DNA of 64,000 bases from Cocos nucifera (Eukaryota; Streptophyta; Magnoliopsida; Arecales; Arecaceae), in the NCBI GenBank assembly GCA_006176705.1, contig QRFJ01007198.1, forward strand, positions 1-64,000, in the 5' to 3' direction. Every line of letters begins with the position of its first letter. Positions within the stretch are counted from its first letter, which is position 1. The translations under genes were made by a program, and so were the position numbers. The notes beneath the pieces were generated by a model. It was given only the letters and a program-made list of their open reading frames with translations. It had not been told where the DNA came from and made no database searches. Positions 37,720 to 47,722 of the stretch are shown here, in pieces.

Positions 37720-39310
37720 TGATAGGAATGCGATGTTGTCGTTAAGACACCGTGTTTATCAGTTTAATCCGACTTCTTAAAATAATTAAAAATGCGTAGA
37801 TAGCAGTGAGTCGGATCGAATCCACAGGAAAGGTAGTATTTTTAGATTTAAAATCTTTGATTTTTTTTAAAAAAAAATTAAAAATAGATTTTGAAGTTGG
37901 AAATTAAAATTGCGAAGTGAAAATTAAATTATGCAGAAAATAAACTTGGTACTAAGATCTACTAGTTAGATCTTAGCATCTACTTGTAGAAAAATAAAAA
38001 GTAATAATTAAAATATAGAAATTAAATTATAATAAAAATAAAGATCCTAAAATTAAAGAACATAAAAATAAATATTGCATTAATTAAAATTTTATAATTT
38101 AAATACATAAAAAGAAGAAATTAAAACAAGCTGATCTCTAATCTTGGATCGACATTGGCAGAAAGATGGTGTAGAAGCTCAGCTCTTCTTCTCGGCACCC
38201 ATTACTTTGAAGCAGCCTTTAACCCATAGCCTGGCTTCACCCTGTACCAAAGCTTCATCTTGATCAGAGATGTTGATTTCTGCAGGCCTGGGTCCTTTTT
38301 ATAGAGCTAGGAGGGCTAGAGAGTTTGTTTCTGGGCAATGCGGGACTAAGGAGCTCTTTGATCATCAAAATATCAAGAAATCTAAATAAAAATTGGATTA
38401 AAAGAAGTTCTAGATAAATTCTACTACTCTAGATGAAATCTGACCGTAAATAGGAATCCAACGATCCAAAAATCATCAAAATCGAATGTGCATCAGCCTA
38501 AATCAGGTCGGATTAAATTCTGGCCATCTGATCGTACATTGATGGACGAAATTTGGCCACAAATTATGTGTTGGGAGTTTTGATCACCATCGAGAGCATT
38601 TTGGACTGTTGGATCTTCATCACTTGGTTTTCTGGCCATCGGATCGCACCAAATCGCTGATAGAATTTGAATCAAACCCGAAAATAACCACCATCGTCCG
38701 ATCTTGACCGCAATCAACCGCAGCCATCCGATCGCATAATTATTGTTCCCATGGACTGCATGGACCGGTTACACCGCACACCACAGCCAATCAGCGCCTC
38801 TATTTCCAAGTGAAAAGACCAGATTGCCCTGTGAGCTGCGATAAATTTCTGTGGACACTTTAAGGGTCTAGGTCCGCCACGTGTCGCGCTGCAATTCATT
38901 GGTTTTCGCTGAGCTGGCAGTTCATGCCAAGATCATGGACCGATTGATGGCTTCAACGACTGAGTCGGCTTTGATGGCTTGGCTTGGCTTGGTGGCTTGG
39001 CTTGCGGAGCCGGTTGAGCCATTTTCTATTTTATTTAAATTTTATTTATTTTATTTCTTTAGAAATTTATATCTTCTTCGTTTTAGCTCCATTTTATGTG
39101 AAATTTATTTCATTATGATCAAAAAAATAAACTCTTTTTATTGATAATAAAATTTTATTTTTTTATTTTATTATTTTATAATTATTTTTTTAATTAATAA
39201 AAATATGAATTTCTCAAAAATTATATATAAATTAATCATTAATTCTTAAAAATTAATATGAATTAATTGATAAATTAATATTTTTATTGGTGAATTTATG
39301 ATGCTTATCA
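37720..39310 (-). repeat. Element F 5' LTR
   Basis: Pairs with 31629-33235. Differences are mainly scattered transitions (for example GTTGTTATTAAG against GTTGTCGTTAAG), so F looks fairly young in comparison with E. Confidence 0.92.
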
Positions 39311-39810
39311 AGCTATAAGTGTCGTGAGCCTAGAAAATTTTAGGAGTGCCTCCTCTACCTCTCTACTATATCTACTGATGATTTGGAGTGTCTAAAGAGT
39401 CCATGGATGAAGATTGAAGTAGTTCGATCGATAACAACCATCGAAGCTTTCAGACGTCGAGCTAGTACTCAAGAGGAGTCAATCGGGATCAGAGCTTCAT
39501 GTAGATGATCCGCAGAGGCCAGACACACTGTGTGGCTACATCGTGATGAGTGGACCTTCCTTATGGTGATCGGATTATGGTGATCAGCTACCTACATAGG
39601 TATCATATTCTGAACATGTAGTGTAGTAGTAAATAGTTTTCTACTATTATTTTAGTTTTCAAATTCAAAGTATGTATATCATATTTAGATCCTAAGTGTA
39701 GGATTTCCTAATATGATCAGTAGCTTATAATTAATTATATTAATTATATTTTTTCACTATATTTAATGAATTTTCAAAAAAATTTTAAAAGTAGGGCTAG
39801 GAACCCTACA
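39311..39810 (+). repeat. Element C 3' LTR, second piece
   Basis: Resumes with AGCTA after F and ends GTAGGGCTAGGAACCCTACA. The end matches the complement of the lone LTR start at 42317 (TGCAGGGTTCTAGG). The rejoined LTR is about 2.58 kb. Confidence 0.8.
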
Positions 39811-40440
39811 TTGGAAACCATCACATAGGTCATTCCATAGATGTCTGAATTGGCCGAACTTATTCTGGAACACCCTTGGACTTTGGTATAGTTTTTAGTG
39901 ATTGTTTAGGTTAGCTCTATTCTGGGGTCAATGTGTAAGACTTTTCTTTAGAGGCTATCGGTGCCTTGCTTTGTACTCTTAACTTTGTTTGACTAAGGTG
40001 GAAAACTTAGATCCTTATGAGTGAAGGTTTATCGGTTGAGAGTACTCAAAGGTTTAGCTCTTGAGCAATAGAGATCTATAGATTGCATAATTACTAATTG
40101 AGGTGGAGTCGACCATTCTAGGTTACCTTAGACTTTAGTTGTCCTTACCTCATTGGAGCCTCTTGGTCAGCGGGTCTTGCCCACTTTGTCATCGCTTAGA
40201 AGTTAGTGTCTCACCCTGAGGTCTCCATTCCCAACTAAAGAGGTTAGCCACTAGGAGTTCAACTTACTGGGACTCCTATTCAATTGGATTTTTTGGATAG
40301 CTAGCACCCCATGATCTAGCTAGGCATACTTCCCCCCATCCAAGCCTAGTTTCTACTAGATCTTTTCATTGGCTTTTGGCTGGTACAATGGAGGTCTAGC
40401 TCCCTAGCCATGTAGGCTTGTAGGTTGGTAGCTGTTGAGC
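39811..40440. other. Non-coding stretch right of C
   Basis: No open frame or repeat that I recognise. It probably belongs to the 3' untranslated part of the Gypsy remnant I that follows, since that element reads on the minus strand and its tandem array begins at 40480. Confidence 0.35.
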
Positions 40441-40479
40441 TGCCATCCAACTTGTGGCGCTCAAATGTGGTGCCTTTGG

Positions 40480-40710
40480 TGGTCTTTGAGAGACACGTCT
40501 AACTTATTAGCTATGGTTGGTCTTTGAGAGATGTATTTGACCAATGATGCTTGCAATCAGTGGTCCTTAAAAGACTTGTCCAATGAATAACCCTGGAGCT
40601 TCATAGTCGCTGGTCTTTATGAGACGCATCTGACCAAGGATATCTCAGTGTGTTGAATCACTTCAAAGTCAAAGGGTTAATGGTCTTTGAGAGATATGTC
40701 TAACCAAATC
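40480..40710 (-). repeat. Five-unit decayed array next to Gypsy pol remnant
   Basis: Five copies of TGGTCTTTGAGAGA(C/T)..GTCTGACCAA, starting near 40480, 40523, 40560, 40608 and 40679. The unit is a near-palindrome (TTGGTC..GACCAA). The position, downstream of pol on the minus strand, parallels the 16-copy array of H. Confidence 0.7.
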
Positions 40711-40744
40711 ATTGATGGAAAAGGTCTAGGCTATCCATCTCCCA

Positions 40745-41930
40745 CAAGCAAATGGCCAGGGGGCATTGATTAGTGTTAGCGGTGCCATTGGCTGCTTCAA
40801 ATGCTTGCATGTTGCCAGCTTGGTCACACCTCATCACAAAATTAGCCACATTCTTCGATAAGGTTAGATAGTAGTAGCCTTGTTAGAGTATTTTATAAGC
40901 CAATATTCTATCTCCCAGATGGTTGCTACAAATCTATTCATGGACTTCCTAAAGAGGATAGTTTACCTTGGATGGTTGGAGACATTTGAGGAAAAGTAGC
41001 ATGACTAAACACTTATATAATTTTTCATTGAAAAGAATGTAATGAGTCACCTAAAACCTAAGTCACCGGCCTTCCTTCTATCCTTGGGAAGCCTCCCATC
41101 CTAAAGGTAGTTGACAAGAGGATCTATCTAACTTAGCTCAAAGTCCACTTGCAACATTGAGCTTGTCTCCTCTTCGATGCTGGGCTTTTTGAGCACCTCA
41201 AAGTAGGTTATCTTTCGTAGGTTAGCATACTCCAAAGTGGCTAACTTTAAAGTAGGTTGATCCTGGCATTCTCCAACCTAGAGATCCACTATACTTCAAA
41301 ATTGTTGAAAGCTAATAAGACATCCATCTTTTGAAGGTAATTCACTATTATGAGTCCCCTTACCTAGAACTCTCCTCATACTTAATGAATGATGAGCTAA
41401 GAGTTGCTAAAGACCTTTAGATGGTGGGCCCTAAGCTCTCTTATGTTTGAGGCCAGTGACAAGGGCCTTGTATTCAGCTTCATTATTGGATTATTTGAAG
41501 CCGAGACTTATAACATACTCTACTATAATTTTCAGACTAGTAAGGATTAGCACAAGTTTTCTTTAGCCCAAGCTAAAGGATCCATCAATATACAAGACCC
41601 AAAAGTCCCCTAGCTCATCCTCTTCTTGCTTTTCTTTGGCTTCCATCCCCTTGGGGAGGGGATGGTGCACTCCACAAGGAAGTCCGCTAATGCTTGGGTT
41701 TTGGCTACCAACTGAGATTAGAAATAGATGTCGAATTCCCTGAGCTCAACCGCCCATCTGGTCAATATTCATAATGCATCTAGCTTCTACAAGACTTGCT
41801 ACATTAGTAGATTAGTCAATAATATGATGGGGTGTGCTTGGAAGTAAGACTACAACCTCTAAGCTAATATGATCAACACATAGGCCATCTTTTTGAGATT
41901 CGGATGTCTCATCTCAATGTCTGGAGGACT
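40745..41930 (-). pseudogene. Gypsy (Tat-like) pol remnant I: RT end, RNase H, integrase zinc region
   Basis: Minus-strand fragments in the correct order. RT tail near 41925-41720: HPNLKKMAYVL, then SYFQAHPIILLT, then LTRWAVELREFDIYF. RNase H: LADFLVECTIP (41661-41705), VLYIDGS (41578-41603), NNEAEYK (41469-41489). Integrase zinc region: KIL.QGYYYLT near 40870 and a CD...CP pair near 40760-40830. Several stops lie between these pieces. The integrase catalytic core is missing; the tandem array follows at once. These phrases are typical of the Tat branch of plant Ty3/Gypsy elements. It is a dead fragment. Confidence 0.75.
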
Positions 41931-42285
41931 CTACTTGTTTATTAGCAATGGATTTTGAACTCCTTCCTCCAAAATCAGAATTGAGCTTAAAGTTATGGGG
42001 GACACTATGTAATAGAGGTACAATATCTCTCCCAGACTCAATTTGGTAAGAAGAGGTGGTGAACCGAGGTACCATTTGAGCTAATTGAATGCATTCTAAC
42101 ATTTCTTGATCCACTACAAATTCCTTGTATGCCTTAGCATCTTGAAGAAGGGTTGGCACCTCTCTGACGATCTCTCTATGGAGCTGCTCAGCATTGTGAC
42201 CCAGCTTACCTGCCATAACATCTCCTTTCTCATCCTTGGTGGGGGCATCTCTAGCACTACTCGGATCTTTTCTCGATATTGCATT
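41914..42285 (-). CDS. Unrecognised open frame joined to Gypsy debris
   Basis: Open from stop to stop for about 124 codons; the first ATG at 42216 gives 100 codons (MAGKLGHNAEQLHREIVREV). The composition is unlike its AT-rich, stop-laden surroundings: charged, with Leu/Val-rich helices (EIVREVPTLLQDAKAYKEF) and a tail that runs into the RT remnant at 41930. I recognise no domain. It stands where the main RT domain should be, so it may be a captured host exon, an element-specific segment, or chance. It is bounded on the right by the lone LTR at 42317. Expression is unknown. Confidence 0.35.
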   Translation of the reverse strand, partial: NAISRKDPSSARDAPTKDEKGDVMAGKLGHNAEQLHREIVREVPTLLQDAKAYKEFVVDQEMLECIQLAQMVPRFTTSSYQIESGRDIVPLLHSVPHNFKLNSDFGGRSSKSIANKQVESSRH

Positions 42286-42316
42286 GTGTCACCATAAACT
42301 CTAGGTGAAAAAAATG

Positions 42317-44988
42317 TGCAGGGTTCTAGGCATGTGTTTTGAAACTTTTTTGAACAAATATGCAATGGAAGACTAAGATTGATCAAATATTAATCTATGC
42401 ATTCTATGATCTGATTATAAAAACTCGACACTAAGATCTAGACATGTATATATGTAAGAGAAAAATGAATGCACTGGATCAGCAAATCATATTTGCCGAC
42501 CAACTCGTGTTCAGAACATGATACCTGAGCATGGGTAGATAATCTTCATAATCTAAAAATACTAAAAAGAAGCTCCTCACATCGTGATATAGCTGCATGG
42601 TCATTCGACCTCTATAGATGATCCACATGGAGCTCCTAATCCCAATTAGCCCCATCGGAGTGCTAGCTCCTTACCGGAACCTTCAATAGCTAATCTTGGT
42701 CAATCTCTATCAACCATCTTCTTCTAATCTCCTGGACACTCCAGGAGGTTAGAAGACAAACTTTGGAGGACGAGGAACTGGTATGAAAATTTTGGTGATG
42801 ATCCAATGCTCACGGTACTTGAACTCTCCCCCCAAATCCTAGGTCAAAACCTTAGGGCTGCCCACACCTGGAAACCCTGGGGTCCCTACTCTCAAGATTT
42901 TTGTCACTTTGACCACATGCCTAGGAGTGCTCACATGCCCTCTCTATGATTTTTACATGAAACACCTTTCATAAAATCACCTGCTAATTTGACATAGATC
43001 TAATATAAAAAAAGAAGGCAGGGTCCAGAAGGACTCCCCAAAAACCCTGACGCTTGAAAATGCTCTCATGCCCTCTCTCTTTTGATTTTTTCTATGAAAC
43101 CAATTTTCATGGTAGAAGGACTCTCCTATCTATGCAAACCCCACTCAAATCCTATCTAAAGTGGGCAACCAAAAGAGAGAAAAAAAAACATATGGCATGA
43201 GAGGGAGAAGTTGGTGCAAGAAAATCTTTCTCTCTCTAGAATTTTCCACACTCAAGACTTGCACCCCCCTCAGTGTTCTTTCTCAGAAGGACTCCCTTAC
43301 TCTCTCACACATGCCCACAAAAACTTCCATCTTAAAGGAGCAACATTTAGTGGGAAAAACACATGGAGAAGATAAGGTTTGGAGGTTGAACTTGTTTCAA
43401 CCTCCCATTAAAATTCAAATTCAAATTCAAGTGGATCCTTATCCACTTCCAATGCCTGTTCCAAGTGGGTGACGAGCAGAAGGACTCTCCTTCTACATGC
43501 CCATACTTAGAATTCTCCAAAAGAAAAGTGCAACAAAGTGAGGAGGGTGTGGAGAAGGAATAAGGTTGAGAGGTTGGAGTTCACTTAAGTTGAATTCAAA
43601 ATTCAACTTAAATTTGAACCAATCCAACTCTTTGACCATATCCTAGGGAGAAAGAAGGGAGGTGCCAACACTCTTCTGGGTGGGGGAAAACTCTTGCACA
43701 TTCACAATATGCATGGAGAATGGCGTGAGTCAAATAGTCAAGGTACAGGGAGAAGTTTTAATTCAAATTTGAACTTGTCCAATTAGGTTTTGTCCAAACC
43801 TATTTGTCCAAACCCAATTAGACTAAAATAAATCTAATCAAATTAGGCTTAATCCAACTTAATTTAAATCTAATCAAATTAAAAATTAATTGAGTCCAAC
43901 CCTTGATCAAATCAGGATCCAACGTTTCTTAGCAATTAGGTCATCTCATAACCTAATCGGGTCAAATCCAATTGAACCAAATTCAATCTAATTTGATCTA
44001 ATTCTCATCTCTTAATTAAATTAAGCTAATCAGTAATCTAATTACTAATTAATCCTCTAATAATATTAAAGTTCTAGTCTAGTGGGACTCAAGAAGGTAG
44101 AGTCCCAATTTAATAAGACTCCTGGTCATAGAGTCCCAGTATAGTGGGACCTTGCCCATAGAGTTTTAGAATATTAGGACTCTTGATCAGCCATCAGATC
44201 AGGTAGAAATTTCTATTATTTATGATCCCATAGATTTGAACCCTAAGTCAATTGCATAGGAATCAATTTTTGTACTAATTAGTGTAACCATCTAGCAATG
44301 GTACCCAACGTCTGGATAGGTTGAATAGTTGCAATGCAACATCCATGAACCTATGGCATATGATTACCATATAATTTATCTCCTTGATCTCAATGCTCAA
44401 AAGGATGACCTAGGAATTAACTGCCAATCCTAAAAATCATCTATATTATATTTCAAATCTCAATATCCATCGTATGGACTATCTCGATCGAGATTTTGCT
44501 AAATTTAAATACAGTGATGCATTTGCTCCAACACTTGGAGGGGTCAATCCTATCTTGACTCATGCACTGACAAAATAGGTACTTGACTGTATCTAAAAAT
44601 CTTTCATTACTGAATTAAAAATTTAGGTAGTCCAATACCAAAGTATAGTAAATTGCTTGCAAGTCACCATGGTGATCTCATATCTAAGGGACATTTATAC
44701 CCATATCCTTTGCGAGTAACTCTTGATAGCAAAGAGCTCAATAGCTGGGTCATATTTAGTAAAATATATCCCTATATTTCACCTACATGCCATACCAATA
44801 TCTCTATACTCCTTGGTTAAGAGGACAACCAAAGCATATGGCACACAACGACCTACTCTCGATAAATATTATCATTCTAGGTAACGTGTCACTTGGTCGT
44901 GAATAGGTTTAGGGACTAAATGATAAATCCATCTTTATCAATTCTAAATAGTCTCAAGGACTTCATCAAAAAAAAAGTTTGTTGGGGG
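42317..44988 (-). repeat. Lone family-2-like LTR, cut by D
   Basis: Minus-strand LTR similar to C's 3' LTR. Its right part (44000-44980) aligns with 29660-30800 of C in reverse, including the AGAGTCCCA repeats and the CTTTATCAATTCTAAATAGTC block. Its left end, TGCAGGGTTCTAGG, is the complement of C's LTR end. No internal region is attached. The outer edge (TGTTAGAAATGG in C) is not visible: it ends in GTTTGTTGGGGG just before D's target site. The 103-codon frame at 43161-43472 lies inside it and shows no domain. Confidence 0.7.
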
Positions 44989-45757
44989 ATTTTTGAAGGA
45001 ACTAGATCTAGGGTTTCAGGGCTAGATCTTAAAGTTTTTTCAAGATCAGACAGCGAAAGACTAAAATTAATTAAAAATTAATTTTAAATATCTAAAAATA
45101 TTCTAAATCTAAGATCTATTATATGATCATGGTATGTTATTAAATTAGAAATTAAAAAATATAAAAGAAAGAAAACATGTTGATCTTATCAGCATACAAT
45201 AATACTATATCTTATTCAGCTATAAAACCAATAGATTAGATCTATTATCTATGCAAGGTAGACCTTCTAACTTGCTGATCTAGATTTTAGGATGAAGTCA
45301 TGAGCCGCACACATGTCTAGCCTCTAGGAGTCATCCATATGAGCCCACGAGCATGATCAGAAATCCTGATGCAGGAAATCAACACAGTATGCAAATATCG
45401 TGCTGATTTTTCTTTGATGGTCGATCAGATGTCTCTTTCTTTTGGATTTGGACTCTTCCAAAGAGAAGAAGGAGGAGAGGAGGGTTTAGATGTGAGAAAC
45501 TCTCAGAAAACTCAAAGGAGAAAGGAAAGAGGTGAACAAAGCAACCCTAGAAGAAGACCCTCTTCTTCTTCTCTTTGCTCTCACCTAGACACCTAGTTCT
45601 GTGTCTATTGAATCTCAAAGCCCAAGAATCATTTTCCTCTGATTTTCACACACCCAAATCCTCTCTCAAAGGTCTATGTTCCATAAAAAAATTTAAATAA
45701 AAATTTATTTTAAACAATAAATTATGAAAGAGTCTTGACTAGATCAAATTTCTAGAT

Positions 45758-45845
45758 AATGCAGGACCATATATGGCAAGCTGTTGGGGCGCCCAAGTGA
45801 CAATGCAGGACCATATATGGCAAGTTGTTGGGGCGCCCAACACTT
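45758..45845 (-). repeat. 44-bp tandem duplication in D 3' LTR
   Basis: AATGCAGGACCATATATGGC starts at 45758 and again at 45802; the two units of 39 matching bases differ at one base and are separated by GTGAC. The 5' LTR has a single unit near 53778. Confidence 0.85.
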
Positions 45846-46172
45846 GGGCACCCCCTCCTCATCCCATGCCATGGACCACCATAAAAGAGTGCACAAAAAC
45901 CCTCATTTTACCATGGAAATCATAAAAGAAATTAGGGTGGGGTGGCACACAAGGGAAGAGTCAATGTTTGTTGGGATTCTATCATATAGAGTCCAATACC
46001 ACAACAACTTTCCATCTATTGACTTGGTCCTCAATGAATTCCAAAATAAATAAGAGAGGAAGAGAAGTGCATGCATGAGAGGGCCTGGGGAGAGGATTTT
46101 CCACAAAAAAAATCTTTAAAAATAGGAGTGGAAGTGAGGGGGGGGGTTGAGGCTATGGTGGTGCAAGGAGGG

Positions 46173-46700
46173 AAGTCCTAGTCATACTAGGACTTCCAAT
46201 TTGACTTGGTCAAACAAAATCTTTTAACCAAATTAAATAAAATTTATTTTAACTCAATTAAAATAGATCTTAGTCCAACCAAGACCTTAATTAAATCAAA
46301 TTTAATTTTGATTTAATTTCTAATTAAATTAGAGATTGGTTTGATATAAGTCCTAGTCTCACCAGGACTTCCAATTTGACTTGGTCCAACTTGATCTTTA
46401 GACCAAATAAAATTAGAATTTATTTAACCCAATTAAAATAGATCTTAATCCAATTAAGAATCTAATTAAATCAAATTTAATTCTACTTTAATTTCTAATC
46501 AGATTAAAAATTGGGTTGACCCAAGTCCTAATTGAACTAGGACTAGTTCTTGCTTGCACTTGGTTTATCCAATAAACCAATTGGACTTGATCCAATCAAG
46601 CCAAAACTAAATCTAATTAAATCATATTTAATTACACTTAATTTTAGTCCTCTAGCTAAATCAAATTAAGCTAAATAGTAATTAAATTGCTAATCGATCC
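46173..46700 (-). repeat. Three-unit array of about 175 bp in D LTRs
   Basis: Units start AAGTCCTA at 46173, 46349 and 46523 (spacing 176 and 174). Each opens with a short inverted repeat (AGTCCTAGT..ACTAGGACT) followed by a TTGACTTGGTC-like and AATTAAATCAAATTTAATT-rich stretch. The same array is in the 5' LTR from 54153. Confidence 0.75.
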
Positions 46701-47704
46701 TCCTACAACACTTGCGCTAGGTTAAACATCAATCATATTGATCGTTTAACCCTAGAACGATTCTAAATCGCTGATTAACCATCCGATTGGATCGTGAACT
46801 CTAATGTGTGTGATCTCATAGGTCGAAACCTAAGTCGGTAGCATAGGAATAGATTTATGTATCAATTGAAGTAACCATCTAGCAATGGTACCCAATGACT
46901 AGATAGGTCGAATGTGTAGAACAACATCCTTAGAACCCATGCGGATATAGTTTCCATATAATTCTTCCCCTTGATCAAAATGCTCATAGGATACCTTAAA
47001 GTTCAACTATCAACTTTGTTCAGGTTGTCCACATTATATTTCAAAATATCAAATCCATTTGATGGATTATCCTGACCAAGGTTTTGCTATATTGAAATAT
47101 AGTGATACATTCTTCTCCAACTCTTGGAGTGGTCAATTCCATCTTGATCACATACCGACTTTGCAAGTACTTGACTGTGCCCAGAAGCCTATCGTTACTG
47201 AATTAGAAATTCAGTTACTCCGATACCAAAGCACAATGAGTTGCTTGCAAGTCACTAAGATAATCTAAGGTCTAAGGGACACTTATACCTATATCCCATT
47301 AGAGATATTCTTGACAGCAGAATGCTCTGGAGTTTGTCATGTTCAATGACGATGTACCCATACATCTCACCTGTATGCCATACCAATGTCTCCACACTCC
47401 TTGATTAAGAGGACAACCAACCTATATAGCATATAGCGACCTATGCTCGATAGACGTATCGTCCTAATTAACAGCCTATCATTTGATCGTGAACAAATTT
47501 AAGGACTAATCGATAAATCCTTTCTTTATCAAATCTAAATAGTCCTAAGAACTTCATCACAATAATGAAGTTCATTAGAAGATAAATACTTTATGATGAA
47601 AAGATGCCAAAAATATATTTTATTCATTAATGAATCAATTACAGATATAATGTAGCTCAACCGTCAACAGGTTGACGATTGGCTTTGGGACATATTTTTC
47701 AACA

Positions 47705-47722
47705 ACTTCCACTTGTCCTAAA
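47705..47722 (-). other. Polypurine tract of D
   Basis: Minus strand CTTTAGGACAAGTGGAAGT touches the LTR start TGTTGAAA. Confidence 0.85.

Larger units (their letters stand above)
31629..39310 (-). mobile_element. Element F, gag-only Gypsy retroelement (TR-GAG type)
   Basis: A 7,682 bp element on the minus strand, inserted in C's 3' LTR with a perfect AGCTA target duplication (31624-31628 and 39311-39315). LTRs are 1607 and 1591 bp and highly similar. The primer site matches the Asp tRNA 3' end. The only recognisable protein is gag; there is no RT, RNase H or integrase in the 4.5 kb interior. Such elements are known in plants as terminal-repeat elements carrying GAG and must borrow pol. E is an older relative. 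Confidence 0.92.
25565..39810 (+). mobile_element. Element C, family-2 Copia without its own 5' LTR (contains F)
   Basis: Plus-strand Copia body whose RT and RNase H closely resemble D. It starts directly after the LTR at 24036-25564 with a primer-like TGGTATTAGAGCC, then a short leader and gag. Its 3' LTR (29547-31628 plus 39311-39810) is of another family from the LTR on its left, so the left LTR is not its proper partner. Gypsy element F is inserted in the 3' LTR. Confidence 0.8.
44994..47704 (-). repeat. Element D 3' LTR
   Basis: On the minus strand it starts TGTTGAAAAATATGTCCC at 47704 and ends TTCCTTCA at 44994. It carries a 44-bp tandem duplication at 45758-45840 that the 5' LTR lacks, a G tract of 9 (46138-46146) and three units of about 175 bp from 46173. 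Confidence 0.92.

Noticed and set aside
43161..43472. 103-codon open frame on the plus strand
   Set aside because: Inside an LTR (42317-44988), antisense to the element, and not kept in the related LTR of C.
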